64,000 nucleotides of DNA from Paracoccaceae bacterium (GCA_007128135.1 SKYA01000006.1:19000-82999), one strand, 5' to 3'; shown: positions 19,829 to 30,823, counted from the first letter of the stretch. Notes: generated by a model from the letters alone, not told the origin. A program made the numbers and translations.

Positions 19829-20428
19829 ATGGCATTCGAACTCCCTGACCTTCCTTACGCCCATGATGCGCTGGCGGACCTCGGCATGAGCGCCGAGACG
19901 CTGGAGTTTCACCATGACATTCACCACAAGGCCTATGTGGACAATGGCAACAAGCTGATTGCCGGCACCGAATGGGAAGGCAAGTCGCTGGAAGACATCA
20001 TCACCGGCACCTACCAGTCCGGCGCGGTAGCGCAGTCGGGCATCTTCAACAATGCCTCGCAGCACTGGAACCACAACCAGTTCTGGGAAATGATGGGGCC
20101 GGGCGACAAGAAGATGCCGGGCGAACTGGAAAAGGCCCTGATCGAGAGTTTCGGCTCGGTCGAAAAATTCAAGGAAGCCTTTGCCGCCGCAGGTGCGGGC
20201 CAGTTCGGCTCGGGCTGGTGTTGGCTGGTGCAGGACAAGGACGGCTCGCTGAAAGTGACCAAGACAGAGAACGGCGTGAACCCGCTCTGCTTCGGCCAGA
20301 CAGCACTTCTGGGCTGCGATGTCTGGGAGCACAGCTATTACATCGACTTCCGCAACAAACGTCCTGCCTACCTGTCCAACTTCCTCGAGAAGCTGATCAA
20401 CTGGGAGAATGTCGCGTCCCGGATGTAG
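19829..20428 (+). CDS. sodB: Superoxide dismutase (Fe/Mn family)
   Basis: MAFELPDLPYAHDALADLGMSAETLEFHHDIHHKAYVDNGNKL...NHNQFWEMM...DVWEHSYYIDFRNKRPAYL. Confidence 0.97.
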   Translation: MAFELPDLPYAHDALADLGMSAETLEFHHDIHHKAYVDNGNKLIAGTEWEGKSLEDIITGTYQSGAVAQSGIFNNASQHWNHNQFWEMMGPGDKKMPGELEKALIESFGSVEKFKEAFAAAGAGQFGSGWCWLVQDKDGSLKVTKTENGVNPLCFGQTALLGCDVWEHSYYIDFRNKRPAYLSNFLEKLINWENVASRM

Positions 20429-20470
20429 AGGCGCCGGGCCGATCCCCCTGCCCGTGCGATGGGACTGCGA

Positions 20471-20497
20471 AGGGTGCGCGTCTCGCGCACCCTTTTT
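20471..20497 (+). terminator. Intrinsic terminator downstream of sodB
   Basis: AGGGTGCGC-GTCTC-GCGCACCCT followed by TTTT; 9-bp perfect stem. Confidence 0.85.
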
Positions 20498-20671
20498 GCA
20501 TGTCATGCCGTTCTCCCGCAGGCGCGTAACGCGGGCGTCCGGCGATGCCCGCGGACGCCTCAGGACCGGTTTCGCGGTGCCGGGCCACCCCGCAGGAAGG
20601 CCCGGTGCAGGCAGTTCTTGACCAGTTGCGCGCGAGCGGCGACACTGTTGCAGGCCAACAGGGAGGGTGCG

Positions 20672-21811
20672 ATGGGCCGCCAGGTGCTTGTGGGAACAAC
20701 CAAGGGAGCCTTCATACTTTCACAGTCCACGGATGGCGCATTCAGTGTCTCGGGGCCGCATTGCGGGGGCTGGCCCATCAATCATGTGATCGGCGATGGC
20801 GCGGGGCGGATCTGGGCTGGCGGCGGGGGCGACTGGTTCGGCGCGGGTGTCTGGCGTTCGTCCGATAATGGTGCCAGCTGGACCCTCACCCGTCTGTCAT
20901 CCGGGCAGATGGATGCCTGGGCCGAGAATGACCCCGCTTTCGCGGAAATGATCGGCTGGGAGAAGCAGGACCTCCTCTTCGGGCAGGATTTCGTGCAGAT
21001 CTGGTCGCTGCATCTCGGGGCGGGAGGACTTTATGCCGGCACCAAACCTGCCGATTTGCTGGCAAGCCACGACAATGGCGTGACGTTCTCTCGGGTCGAG
21101 GGCCTGGGCGCGCATCCATCGCGCGATACATGGCAGCCCGGCGCGGCGGGGCTGATCCTGCATTCCATCGTCTCGGACCCGCATGATCCGAAGAAGCTCT
21201 GGGTAGGCATTTCGGCTGCAGGAGTCCTTGCAACCGAGGATGGCGGTGAAACATGGGAGCGACGCAACCGGCTGTCGAATGTCGATAGCTGCGCGCACCA
21301 TCACCACCCCGCTGGCCCCTCGGGCGGCGAGACCGGGCATTGCGTGCATAATCTGGTGCGTGCGCCGGACCCGGCGAGCGACCTGCTCTATCAGCAGAAC
21401 CACCACGGTGTCTGGCGCAGTCCTGATGGCGGACGCTCCTGGGAGGACCGGACCGCGGGCCTGCCCTCGACCTTCGGTTTTCCGATTGCCGTGCATCCGC
21501 GTGACCCCCAGAAGATCTGGGTCCTGCCGCTCAATGGCGACATGGAGGGCCGCTTTCCGCCCGAGGCGCGGGCAGCGGTCTGGCATTCGGCGGATGGGGG
21601 CGCGACATGGCGGGACCAGCGCAACGGCCTGCCGCAATCATGGTGCTTCTTCACGGTGCTACGCCAGGCCATGGCGACCGACCAGGCCGAGGCGCCCGCG
21701 CTCTATTTCGGCACCAATAGCGGGTCGGTCTTTGCCTCTTTCGACGAGGGGGCAAGCTGGCACGAGATCGCGCGCCATCTGCCCGCGATCCAGAGCGTCG
21801 AGGCCCTCTGA
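20672..21811 (+). CDS. Sialidase/BNR-repeat beta-propeller-like protein
   Basis: MGRQVLVGTTKGAFILSQS...VWRSSDNGASWTL...ATEDGGETWERRN...VWRSPDGGRSWEDRT...VWHSADGGATWRDQ: repeated Asp-box motifs (SxDxGxxW). Confidence 0.88.
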   Translation: MGRQVLVGTTKGAFILSQSTDGAFSVSGPHCGGWPINHVIGDGAGRIWAGGGGDWFGAGVWRSSDNGASWTLTRLSSGQMDAWAENDPAFAEMIGWEKQDLLFGQDFVQIWSLHLGAGGLYAGTKPADLLASHDNGVTFSRVEGLGAHPSRDTWQPGAAGLILHSIVSDPHDPKKLWVGISAAGVLATEDGGETWERRNRLSNVDSCAHHHHPAGPSGGETGHCVHNLVRAPDPASDLLYQQNHHGVWRSPDGGRSWEDRTAGLPSTFGFPIAVHPRDPQKIWVLPLNGDMEGRFPPEARAAVWHSADGGATWRDQRNGLPQSWCFFTVLRQAMATDQAEAPALYFGTNSGSVFASFDEGASWHEIARHLPAIQSVEAL

Positions 21812-21887
21812 GCCGGTTTGTCACGATTGACCCCGCGTCGCAGGGCGTTACATGTCCGCCCTAGACAGCGACCGGAGAGACCCCATA

Positions 21888-22451
21888 ATGTCCGAGAGTG
21901 ACCTGGCCCGGCGCGCCCACCTGCCTGACGCGCTGCGCGTGCTTCTGGAGCAATACCCGCGCGCGCTTTGGCAGGGCCACGGCAATTTCGACGGGCTCAC
22001 CCGGTTCTGGCTCGAACGACATCTGATGTTTCGCCGCGCATTGGCGCAATGGCAGGCCGAAACCCGGGGGTTTCTCGACAATGACCGTGCGCCGCGCGCC
22101 CACGCGCAGGCAACCGCGCGGCTCGGTGGCTTCCTCATCAACGAGTTGCATGGCCATCACCATATCGAGGACACGCATTACTTCCCGGTTCTTTCGGCAG
22201 CCGAGACGCGGCTTGCGCGCGGCTTCGATCTGCTCGACGCGGACCATCACGCGCTCGAGCGTGAACTTGCCGCGCTGACCGACAGGGCGAACGCGCATCT
22301 GCACGCCTTGCAGCAGGCCGGCGACACGGCACGCACAGCCGGTGCGATGCTTGCGCAACTGGACAGTTTCGCCCCGTTCCTGAACCGGCATCTGGTCGAT
22401 GAGGAGGACCTCGTGGTGCCCGTGATCCTGCATCACGCGCTTCGCTTCTGA
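21888..22451 (+). CDS. Hemerythrin (HHE) domain protein
   Basis: GHGNFDGLTRFWLERHLMFRRAL...LINELHGHHHIEDTHYFPVL...LDADHHALERELAAL...HLVDEEDLVVPVILHH. Confidence 0.8.
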   Translation: MSESDLARRAHLPDALRVLLEQYPRALWQGHGNFDGLTRFWLERHLMFRRALAQWQAETRGFLDNDRAPRAHAQATARLGGFLINELHGHHHIEDTHYFPVLSAAETRLARGFDLLDADHHALERELAALTDRANAHLHALQQAGDTARTAGAMLAQLDSFAPFLNRHLVDEEDLVVPVILHHALRF

Positions 22452-22463
22452 CCCCTGCCTGCC

Positions 22464-23162
22464 TCAGGATGCGCGAAAGACGCTCATGATTTCGGCCAGC
22501 GGTTTCTTGATCTTGGCGACCGCAGGCACCGTGGCTTCGGGACCGGGCCAGCCGACAGGCAGGATCATCACGGGTTTTTCCTGCGCCGGGCGCCCACAGA
22601 GCGGGCCAAGGAACTTCATCGGATTGGGGGTATGGCACAGGCACACGAGCCCCGCGTGATGCAGTGCCGTGATGAGCACCCCGGTGGCGATACCCACGCT
22701 TTCGGGCACATAATAGTTCTTGTAGCGCGTCCCTTCCTGCGTCACACCGTAGCGCTGCGCAAACACGACGATCAGCCAGGGCGCGGTGGTCAGATGGGGT
22801 TTCTCCTCCCCGGTGCCGATCGGCTCCAGGGCGGCCAGCCATTCATCCCCGGCACCGCCACTGTAGAAGGCCCGTTCCTCCTCTTCGGCGGCGGCGCGAA
22901 TACGGGCCTTCATCTGCGGGTCGGAGATGGCGGCGAAATGCCAGGGCTGGTGATTGGCCCCTGACGGCGCACTTCCGGCAGCCTCGATGCAGGCTGCGAT
23001 GATTGCCTCCGGAATCGGGCGGGGGTCGAACACGCGCACCGAATGGCGCTTTCGCATGTAGTCCCGAAAGTCGCAGGCCTCTTTCAGCGCCTGCGCATCG
23101 GATTTCTGCACCCGGTCCGGCAGCGGTAGCGGGGTATAACGGACAGTGCTGCTGGAATACAT
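22464..23162 (-). CDS. Nitroreductase family protein
   Basis: RDYMRKRHSVRVFDPRPIPEAIIAACIEAAGSAPSGANHQPWHFAAI...ATGVLITALHHAGL. Confidence 0.93.
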   Translation of the reverse strand: MYSSSTVRYTPLPLPDRVQKSDAQALKEACDFRDYMRKRHSVRVFDPRPIPEAIIAACIEAAGSAPSGANHQPWHFAAISDPQMKARIRAAAEEEERAFYSGGAGDEWLAALEPIGTGEEKPHLTTAPWLIVVFAQRYGVTQEGTRYKNYYVPESVGIATGVLITALHHAGLVCLCHTPNPMKFLGPLCGRPAQEKPVMILPVGWPGPEATVPAVAKIKKPLAEIMSVFRAS

Positions 23163-23331
23163 GGGGCGGGCTCTCCTGGATGCGACCGGGACAGGCTATG
23201 CCAGATTGCGCGGTTCGGGAAGGGGGCGCCGCGCGGCGGCGCTGCCCCATGAATGGTCCTGACGGCAGGGGATATGAAGCCAGTGGCCCCGGACCAGGGC
23301 CTGCCCCTCGTCGAAGGCGCCATGCAGATTA

Positions 23332-23904
23332 TCAGCCGTCCGGCGCGCAGCCGCCTGCGGCGGGAGCAGCCAGCATCTGGCGCACCCGCTCTGCCAGCCA
23401 GTCAAGCTGAGGGTCGCGCAGCCCCAGTTCTGCCAGATGCGCAGCCGTATTCCACAGATAGGCCGCATTCGGACCACGCCCGCCGGTCGCGCGCGCGATG
23501 ATGCGCGCCTGTTCCTCGAGCGCCAGCCCGCCGCAATATTGCGCATGAGCACGGTCGATGACATAGGTCACGGCCTCGACCGCGCGCCCGTCCTGCAACT
23601 CGACAGGGCAACGCGCCTCCAGATAGGCCGCCGAGATCAGTTCGCGTGCCCGCAGGTATTCCAGGCTTTCTTCGGCAATCTGTGTCGGTATCTCGAAGGC
23701 CACGCCCTCGCAACTGCCCGGCCCCTCATCAAGCGCCAGCACTAGACCCGGACGCTCGGGCGTACCGCGATGGTGGATCGAGCGCATGCAGAACGAGCGC
23801 TCATAGCCGTCCAGCCGTGCGAGTGCGCGCGTGCTGTAGGCAAAGCCCGGCTCCCAGATCAGCGAGCCATAGCCAAAGATCCAGATCGTGCCCGTTGCAT
23901 CCAT
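23332..23904 (-). CDS. Gamma-glutamylcyclotransferase (ChaC-like)
   Basis: IWIFGYGSLIWEPGFAYSTRALARLDGYERSFCMRSIHHRGTPERPGLVLALDEG: ChaC signature. Confidence 0.93.
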   Translation of the reverse strand: MDATGTIWIFGYGSLIWEPGFAYSTRALARLDGYERSFCMRSIHHRGTPERPGLVLALDEGPGSCEGVAFEIPTQIAEESLEYLRARELISAAYLEARCPVELQDGRAVEAVTYVIDRAHAQYCGGLALEEQARIIARATGGRGPNAAYLWNTAAHLAELGLRDPQLDWLAERVRQMLAAPAAGGCAPDG

Positions 23905-23971
23905 GTGACTGGTCCTTTCCCGTGGCTTCGGTGTAATGGGGATTACGGCGAACGAAAAGGGAGGTCGTGCC

Positions 23972-24922
23972 ATGCGGCGCGTTACCGGGCTGATCCTTGC
24001 GGCAATCGTGCTGTTCAGTGCGTATTGGGGCGTTGCGGCTTACCTGGGCGGGTTTGCGGGCGCTGCTCGACTGGATGCCTTGCCGCAGGTCGAGGGGCAG
24101 ATGAGCCGCATCAGCGGCTATCCCCTGCGCTTCGAGACCGAGATCCGCGCCTTGCGCTGGCAAAGCCGCACGGGGGAGGTAGTCTGGCAGGCCGATCCGG
24201 TCCGGCTTGGGGCCTCCAGCCTTAGGCCATGGCACCTGACAGCACGCTTTCCGCAGGAGCAGACGCTTCTGCTGGACGGCCAGAGCCAGATCCTGAGCAA
24301 CCGCGACATGCAGGGCGAGGTCATTTTCTTGCGTGACCTGACACTGGGCAATGCAACGCTTGCCATCGAGGGTGCCGAACTCTCCCTGGCGCCGGGGGAC
24401 GTGGCGGTGGATGTGCTGACAGTCGGCCTTTCTCACGCAGAGCGCACACAATACGAGCTTGACCTGGAGATGCGCGCACTGACGCTGCCGCTGCCGGTGC
24501 TGGCGCTGATCGACCCCGAACAGCATCTGCCGGCAACGCTTGGGCACATTCGCGCCAGGGGAAGTCTGCATTTCGCCGCCGCGCTCGATCCGCGCCGCCC
24601 CGCCCCGGCCCTGAAAAGCATCCTGCTGGATGACCTGCGGGCAGGCTGGGGGCCGCTTGATATCGGGCTTGCCGGAGAGGTGACGCGCAGCCCGAAAGGA
24701 CTGCTCGATGGCAGCCTGCGCCTTTCGCTCTCGGACTGGCAGGTCCTGCACCGGATGCTCGTCGCAACCGGCGTGCTGTCGCCGGATGCGGCATTCATGG
24801 CCGGAATGTTCCTTGCGTCCCAGGCCGCCCCCGGCACCGCGCAGGTGACGCTGCCGCTCAACCTGTCAGGCTCGGTGCTGGCCATCGGACCGTTTCCGCT
24901 GGCGCAGTTGCCCCCTCTCTGA
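23972..24922 (+). CDS. DUF2125 domain protein
   Basis: MRRVTGLILAAIVLFSAYWGVAAYLGGFAGAARLDALPQVEGQMSRISGYPLRFETEI: pattern resembling alphaproteobacterial DUF2125 proteins. Confidence 0.75.
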   Translation: MRRVTGLILAAIVLFSAYWGVAAYLGGFAGAARLDALPQVEGQMSRISGYPLRFETEIRALRWQSRTGEVVWQADPVRLGASSLRPWHLTARFPQEQTLLLDGQSQILSNRDMQGEVIFLRDLTLGNATLAIEGAELSLAPGDVAVDVLTVGLSHAERTQYELDLEMRALTLPLPVLALIDPEQHLPATLGHIRARGSLHFAAALDPRRPAPALKSILLDDLRAGWGPLDIGLAGEVTRSPKGLLDGSLRLSLSDWQVLHRMLVATGVLSPDAAFMAGMFLASQAAPGTAQVTLPLNLSGSVLAIGPFPLAQLPPL

Positions 24923-24998
24923 CAGCCCGTCCAGGTCTGCCGACCGCATCCACGCAGAGCGTGCAAAGAAGTCGTGACCGGCGCACCCGGGTCCCCGG

Positions 24999-25370
24999 TC
25001 ACATGCTGTCAAGCTTCAAGACCCGCAGATGCAGCCAGCGCGCAACCGGCACGGCACCTAGCACACCCACGGCATTGGCCAGCATGTCGCCCCATTCGAA
25101 CCCGCGCCCGAATTGCGGCGGGACGAATTCCAGAGCCGCGTCATAGCCAATGGCCAGCGGCACGACAAAGGGCCAGAACCTGGGTCGCACGCTCAGGACG
25201 TGCAACACCATGTCAAAGAACAGGATGGCATGCGCCAGCCTGTCGATCGGGCTCGTGGTCGGAACCGGCGGTTCCGCAGGGGGCATCAGCAAAAGGGCCG
25301 TCACGACCAGGGCCATGACCATCGAGCCGGCATAGCCTGCCTTGCGCAGCCGTGCCGCGCGATCTGTCAC
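24999..25370 (-). CDS. VanZ-like membrane protein
   Basis: SPIDRLAHAILFFDMVLHVLSVRPRFWPFVVPLAIGYDAALEFVPPQFGRGFEWGDMLANAVGVLGAV: VanZ-like D/E pattern. Confidence 0.65.
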   Translation of the reverse strand: MTDRAARLRKAGYAGSMVMALVVTALLLMPPAEPPVPTTSPIDRLAHAILFFDMVLHVLSVRPRFWPFVVPLAIGYDAALEFVPPQFGRGFEWGDMLANAVGVLGAVPVARWLHLRVLKLDSM

Positions 25371-25428
25371 AATTCCTCCCGACGCCCTGCCGCCTCGACC
25401 GTCCCGGTCTCATGTCAGGGCGCGGCGT

Positions 25429-26283
25429 TCAAGCCGTAAGGGCCATTGCCTCACGTTCGCGCAATTCACTCGTTATCCGGGTCATCGCACGTTCTTCAAG
25501 CTGGCGCACCCGCTCCTTGGAGATTCCCATCTCGGCCCCTATCTCGGCCAGCGTGCGCGGCGTATCCTGAAGGTGGCGCTCGGTGATGATGCGTTGCTCG
25601 CGCTCGGGCAGCGACCGGACCGCGCGGTAAAGAAGCTTGCGGCGGCGACGGGTCTCTAGCGTATCAAGCACCTCCGCCTCGGTTCCGACGCGGTCATCCT
25701 CGATCGCATCCATCCAGTCGCGACCGTCCTCGCCATCCGATTGCGGCGTGTTCAGCGACAGATCCTGCCCGGACATGCGCCCCAGCATGATCTGGACCTG
25801 CGCCTCGGGCACATCAAGCTCGCGCGCGACCGAGGCCGACAGCGCCTCATGCCTGATCTCGCCATCTTCCAGTTTCGCCAGGGTCTTGCGCAGGTGAAAG
25901 AACAGCTTCTTCTGATTGGCATTGGTCGCCGTGCGCACCACCGACCAGTTTCGCATGACATATTCCTGCATCGAGGCACGAATCCACCAGGCCGCATAAG
26001 TCGAGAAACGCGCGCCGTTTTCCGGGTCGAACTTCTCGGCCGCGCGCATCAACCCCAGGTTGCCCTGCTGGATTAGGTCGTCAAGGGGCATCCCGTAGCG
26101 CCGGAAACGCGTCGCGACCGAAACCGCAAGCCGCCCATAGGCCGTGATCAGCCGGTGGAGCGCAGCCTCATCGCGCTGGTCGCGCCAGGCAAGCGCAAGC
26201 TCCATCTCGGTCCGGGCATCGAGCATCTCGCGCGCCATGGCGTCGCGGATGAAACGGCTGGTGCGTGGGTCACGAGGTTCCAT
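25429..26283 (-). CDS. rpoH: RNA polymerase sigma factor, RpoH family
   Basis: LITAYGRLAVSVATRFRRYGMPLDDLIQQGNLGLMRAAEKFDPENGARFSTYAAWWIRASMQEYVMRNWSVVRTATNANQKKLFFHLR...LGISKERVRQLEERAM-type C-terminus. Which RpoH paralogue is not resolved. Confidence 0.92.
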   Translation of the reverse strand: MEPRDPRTSRFIRDAMAREMLDARTEMELALAWRDQRDEAALHRLITAYGRLAVSVATRFRRYGMPLDDLIQQGNLGLMRAAEKFDPENGARFSTYAAWWIRASMQEYVMRNWSVVRTATNANQKKLFFHLRKTLAKLEDGEIRHEALSASVARELDVPEAQVQIMLGRMSGQDLSLNTPQSDGEDGRDWMDAIEDDRVGTEAEVLDTLETRRRRKLLYRAVRSLPEREQRIITERHLQDTPRTLAEIGAEMGISKERVRQLEERAMTRITSELREREAMALTA

Positions 26284-26385
26284 GAGAGGACAGGTCCAGA
26301 TAGCAGCGAGTCGATATAGTTTCGTATCGCTATCATTTTTGTGCGCGACTTGTCAACGTCCCCGGGCAGGATTATCTGGCCCGCC

Positions 26386-26973
26386 ATGAGCACCCAATCG
26401 ACGCGCCCCGAGACCCAGACCGATCTGGCCGACCTGATCGTGCATCTTGCACGGCTGGGGCAGAGTACGGGTACGACGCCGCTTACCTCGGCCCAATGGA
26501 CCGCCCTGCGCTATTTCGCCCATGCCAACCGCCAGTCGCGCACCCCGTCGGCCTTTTCGTGCTTCCACGCCACCACGCGCGGCACCGCATCGCAGACCGT
26601 GAAATCCCTGGTCGAACTGGGGCTGCTGGCACGCCAGACCCACGAAAGCGACGGGCGCAGCACGCTGCTGGATGTGACCGCAGCCGGCCACGAGATGCTG
26701 CGCCGAGACCCGCTGGAAGACCTGCGCAAGGCGCTTGCGCGGCTTGCCCCTCAGAACCAGCGCGCGCTGGCCGCGAGCCTTGGTCAGGTCGCTGTCGATC
26801 TGGCCCGGTTGCGCGCGGCCCCGGTCTTCGGCACCTGCGTCGATTGCCGCCATTGCCAGATCGAAACGGACGGTCATTTCTGCCAGCAGGCGCAAGGCCT
26901 GGTCAACCCGAACGACATGGCCGCGATCTGCATCAATTTCCAGCCCGACAGCGCGTCACGCTCGGGCCTGTGA
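26386..26973 (+). CDS. MarR-type winged-helix regulator with C-terminal Cys cluster
   Basis: MarR-like HTH (HATTRGTASQTVKSLVELGLLARQTHESDGRSTLLDVTAAG) and C-terminal CVDCRHCQIETDGHFC. Confidence 0.8.
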   Translation: MSTQSTRPETQTDLADLIVHLARLGQSTGTTPLTSAQWTALRYFAHANRQSRTPSAFSCFHATTRGTASQTVKSLVELGLLARQTHESDGRSTLLDVTAAGHEMLRRDPLEDLRKALARLAPQNQRALAASLGQVAVDLARLRAAPVFGTCVDCRHCQIETDGHFCQQAQGLVNPNDMAAICINFQPDSASRSGL

Positions 26974-27057
26974 CTGCTCGGACCAGTAGCCCGATGCCCG
27001 TACGGTGGCGTGGTTCTGCCCCGAGAGGGGCAGGTTCACCCACCCTTGCCAGTCCCC

Positions 27058-29961
27058 TCAGCCAGCCGCCGCCAGTTGCGCCAGCGCCTGTTCCAGCCGC
27101 GCGATCTCCTCGCGCAGCACCTCGGCGCGCGCTTCGGCCTCGCTGACCACCTCCTCCGGCGCACTGGCGACGAATTTCGGGTTGCGCAGCCTTCCGTCAA
27201 TCCCGCCCAGTTCCTTGCGGGCCTTCTCGGCGGTCTTTTCCAGTCGTCCGTGCTCGGCACCGATATCGATCACGCCTTCCAGCGGCAGCCCGAAACTGCC
27301 CCCTTCGACCGTAATCGTGATCGATCCGCGCGGCAGGGTCTCGGCCTCTTCCAGGGCCGCAATGCGCGCCAGCCGCATCACCAGCGCCTGATTGCGCGCC
27401 AGTCGATCACGCCCGGCGGCATCGAGGTCAAGCTGCACCATGTTCAACTTCAGCCCGACCGGAACCCGCAATTGCGCCCGCGCCGAGCGGATGGTCTCGA
27501 TCAGCCCGATCACCCAGCGCATCTCGCGCATTGCCGCGTCATCGACCAGTTCCGCCCCGTATGCCGGCCAGTCGGCATGGGCGCAAAGCGTCGCGCGCTG
27601 CCCGGTCAGGCCCCAGAGTTCCTCGGTGACAAAGGGCATGATCGGGTGCAGCAGGACAAGGCATTGATCGAGAACCCATACCATGGTCGCGCGGGTCTCG
27701 GCGGCCTCGTCACCGTCAAGCAGCGGCTTGGCGAATTCCACATACCAGTCGCAGACCCGCCCCCAGACAAAGGCATAAAGCGCGTTGGCCGCGTCATTGA
27801 AGCGGTACTCCGCCAGCGCCGCATCCACGGTTTCGCGCACGCGCGCTGTTTCGGAAATGATCCAGCGGTTGACTGTCGCGCGTGCCTGCGGGGGGGTGGC
27901 GCTGGTCTGATGGCCTTCCCAGACCCCGTTCATTTCGGCAAAGCGGCAGGCATTCCACAGCTTGGTGGTGAAATTCCGGTAGCCCGCAATGCGCTGCGTA
28001 TCCAGTTTCAGCACACCGCCAAGGCTGGCCATCGCCGCATTGGTGAAGCGCAGCGCGTCCGCGCCGTATTCGTCAATGATCTCAAGCGGGTCGATGACAT
28101 TGCCAAGGCTTTTCGACATCTTCTTGCCCTTGGCGTCGCGGACAAGCCCGTGCAGATAGACCTCGCGGAAGGGGATTTCATTCACCACAGCAAGCTGCAT
28201 CATCATCATCCGCGCGACCCAGAAGAACAGGATGTCCTGACCCGTGACCAGCACAGAGGTCGGGAAATAACGCTTCAGCTCATCCGTCTGTTCGGGCCAA
28301 CCCAGCGTGCCGATGGGCCAGAGGCCGGAGGAGAACCACGTGTCGAGGACGTCGGGGTCGCGGGTCAAGGTCTTGCCCGGCGCCATAGCCTGCGCATCAG
28401 CCTCTGTAGGCGCGCAATATTGCCCACCATCCTCATCATACCACACCGGAATCTGGTGCCCCCACCACAACTGCCGCGAGATGCACCAAGGCTCGATATT
28501 CTCCAGCCAGTGATAATAGGTCTTCTCGCCGCTCTCCGGGACGATCTTCACGCGTCCAGAGCGCACCGCCTCCAGCGCAGGGCCGACGACCTTTTCGGCA
28601 TCGACGAACCACTGGTCGGTCAGCATTGGCTCGATGACCACTTTCGACCTGTCACCAAAGGGTTGCATGATCTTCTTCGCCTCGACCAGCGGCACCAGCG
28701 CCGCCGGGTCGTCATCTTCGCCCAGCTTGCGGCCCAGCCGCGGGTCATCCGCGCGGGTTATCATTGCCAGCCCCTCTGCGGTGATTTCCTCGACCACGGC
28801 CTTGCGCGCCTCATAGCGGTCAAGGCCGCGCAGGTGGTCGGGGACAAGGTTCAGCGCATCTGCCGCGGCCTCGGTCAATACCCGCTCGCCCCGCGCAACT
28901 GCGCCTGCAACCGCCGTCGCCTCGGCATAGGGCGCGCCGTCGTCGCGCATCCGCGCACGGGTATCCATCAGCCGATACATCGGAATCCCGCTGCGCTTTG
29001 CCACTCCATAGTCATTGGCGTCATGCGCGCCGGTAATCTTGACCGCGCCAGAGCCGAAATCCGGGTCGGGATACTCATCCGTGATGATCGGGACCAGGCG
29101 GCGATGCTCCTTCGGTCCAACCGGGATTTCACATAGTTTTCCAACAATTGGCGCGTATCGTTCATCTGATGGATGAACGGCAACCGCGCCGTCGCCCAGC
29201 ATGGTTTCGGGCCGCGTGGTGGCGATGGAGATGTAGTCGCGTTCCTCGTCAACCACCACATTGCCATCCGCGTCCTTCTCGACATAGCGATAGGTGATCC
29301 CGCCCGCGAGCGGATATCTGAAATGCCACATATGGCCATCAGTCTCGATATTCTCGACCTCGAGATCGGAAATCGCGGTCTCGAAACGGGGGTCCCAGTT
29401 GACCAGCCGCTTGCCGCGATAGATCAGGCCCTTGGTGTACATGTCGACAAAGACCTTGATGACGGCGTCGTGGAAATTCGGGCCTGACCCGGTATCGGGG
29501 TCGCCCTTGGCGCCGCCCATGGTAAAGGCTTCGCGCGACCAGTCGCAGGAGGCCCCGAGCCGCTTCAACTGCCCGATGATCGTGCCGCGCGACTTGACCT
29601 TCTGCTGCCAGACGCGCGCGATGAAACGCTCGCGCCCCATCTCGGTCCGTGAGGGCTCGCCATTGGCAGCCATCTCGCGCTCGGTCACCATCTGGGTTGC
29701 AATTCCGGCATGGTCGGTCCCTGGCTGCCAGAGCACGTCATAGCCCTGCATCCGCTTCCAGCGCACGAGGATGTCCTGCAACGTATTGTTGAAGGCATGA
29801 CCGATATGCAGGTTGCCGGTCACATTGGGCGGCGGGATCATCACGCAGAAGGCCTCGTCGCGCGACCGGTTGGCGCCGGCCTGAAACGCGCCTGCCTCTT
29901 CCCAGAGCGAGGCAATCCGCACTTCGGCCGAAGCCGCGTCGAAGGTCTTGTCCATGGTCAT
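27058..29961 (-). CDS. valS: Valyl-tRNA synthetase
   Basis: [50 protein letters not shown]...[14 protein letters not shown]: class Ia motifs and C-terminal coiled-coil arm. Confidence 0.97.
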   Translation of the reverse strand: MTMDKTFDAASAEVRIASLWEEAGAFQAGANRSRDEAFCVMIPPPNVTGNLHIGHAFNNTLQDILVRWKRMQGYDVLWQPGTDHAGIATQMVTEREMAANGEPSRTEMGRERFIARVWQQKVKSRGTIIGQLKRLGASCDWSREAFTMGGAKGDPDTGSGPNFHDAVIKVFVDMYTKGLIYRGKRLVNWDPRFETAISDLEVENIETDGHMWHFRYPLAGGITYRYVEKDADGNVVVDEERDYISIATTRPETMLGDGAVAVHPSDERYAPIVGKLCEIPVGPKEHRRLVPIITDEYPDPDFGSGAVKITGAHDANDYGVAKRSGIPMYRLMDTRARMRDDGAPYAEATAVAGAVARGERVLTEAAADALNLVPDHLRGLDRYEARKAVVEEITAEGLAMITRADDPRLGRKLGEDDDPAALVPLVEAKKIMQPFGDRSKVVIEPMLTDQWFVDAEKVVGPALEAVRSGRVKIVPESGEKTYYHWLENIEPWCISRQLWWGHQIPVWYDEDGGQYCAPTEADAQAMAPGKTLTRDPDVLDTWFSSGLWPIGTLGWPEQTDELKRYFPTSVLVTGQDILFFWVARMMMMQLAVVNEIPFREVYLHGLVRDAKGKKMSKSLGNVIDPLEIIDEYGADALRFTNAAMASLGGVLKLDTQRIAGYRNFTTKLWNACRFAEMNGVWEGHQTSATPPQARATVNRWIISETARVRETVDAALAEYRFNDAANALYAFVWGRVCDWYVEFAKPLLDGDEAAETRATMVWVLDQCLVLLHPIMPFVTEELWGLTGQRATLCAHADWPAYGAELVDDAAMREMRWVIGLIETIRSARAQLRVPVGLKLNMVQLDLDAAGRDRLARNQALVMRLARIAALEEAETLPRGSITITVEGGSFGLPLEGVIDIGAEHGRLEKTAEKARKELGGIDGRLRNPKFVASAPEEVVSEAEARAEVLREEIARLEQALAQLAAAG

Positions 29962-30103
29962 CGTCTCGCGTCCCGATCTGCTGCAGGCCGGTCGTATGTA
30001 ACGCCCCCTCCGCCCAAGGGAAAGCCCTTCTCCGGCAGCAGAAGACAGATGCGCCGATGGCGGGTTTCGGCTATGTTTCGTGCGCGGCAGCAAGGACAGC
30101 AAG

Positions 30104-30820
30104 ATGCAGCGCAAACCGGTTTCCTATTGGCGCCTGTTCCGGCAACTGGGGCTCTACTGGGCGCTCTTTCCGCTGTTCTTCGCGCTGGTATTCGGCACTG
30201 TCGGCATCTCGATGGCACGCGAGGCCGCGCTGCTGGCGCGCGAAGGTGTAGTCACCGAGGCGCTCGTACTGGAAAAGCAGATCGAACGGCGGCGATCCTC
30301 GGACGGGAATGACAGCACCTCCTACTTTCTGCGCTACACCTACCGCCCAGAGGAAAGGGCAGAGCCGGTAACGCGCAGGCAGGGGGTCAGCCGCACGTTT
30401 CATGACCGGGTGCAGGTGGGCGATCAGATCCCCGTGACCTATGCCTGGTCTCGACCGGAGCGCGCCTCGGTCGATGTCGCACATGACCGGTTGGGAGCAT
30501 GGATCTTTGGCGGCTTCGGAACTCTCGCCGCGCTGGTCGCGCTGGGTTTGGGCACCTGGATGATTGGCCGCAAGCTCTCGATCCTGCGGGCGCTGCGCCA
30601 CGGCGAGGTGCGGCAGGCCCGCGTGAGCGAAATTCGCGCGACCAATGTACAAAAGAACAAGCGCACGCAATATGTGCTGCACTGGACCGACGCGAAGGGC
30701 AATGAGGGCAAGTCGATGATGGCGGATTTCAGTCGCCTTGCCGCGCATCCGGCCGGCAGCGTGATCGTGGTCTATGTGGACCCGAAAACCGGGCGCGGCT
30801 GGTGGGAAGAGCAGATCTGA
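30104..30820 (+). CDS. DUF3592 domain membrane protein
   Basis: Two TMs; [36 protein letters not shown]...[22 protein letters not shown]3592 pattern. Confidence 0.75.
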   Translation: MQRKPVSYWRLFRQLGLYWALFPLFFALVFGTVGISMAREAALLAREGVVTEALVLEKQIERRRSSDGNDSTSYFLRYTYRPEERAEPVTRRQGVSRTFHDRVQVGDQIPVTYAWSRPERASVDVAHDRLGAWIFGGFGTLAALVALGLGTWMIGRKLSILRALRHGEVRQARVSEIRATNVQKNKRTQYVLHWTDAKGNEGKSMMADFSRLAAHPAGSVIVVYVDPKTGRGWWEEQI

Positions 30821-30823
30821 GCC

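Noticed and set aside
27016-27033. Hairpin CTGCCCC-GAGA-GGGGCAG between convergent marR-type gene and valS
   Set aside because: Possible bidirectional 3'-end structure, but only 7 bp and no T-run; too weak to call a terminator.
27010-29136. 708-aa + strand ORF (MVLPREGQVHPPLPVP...)
   Set aside because: Exact antisense of valS; high GC at codon position 3 produces long shadow ORFs. Composition (His/Arg/Gln-rich) is typical of antisense translation.
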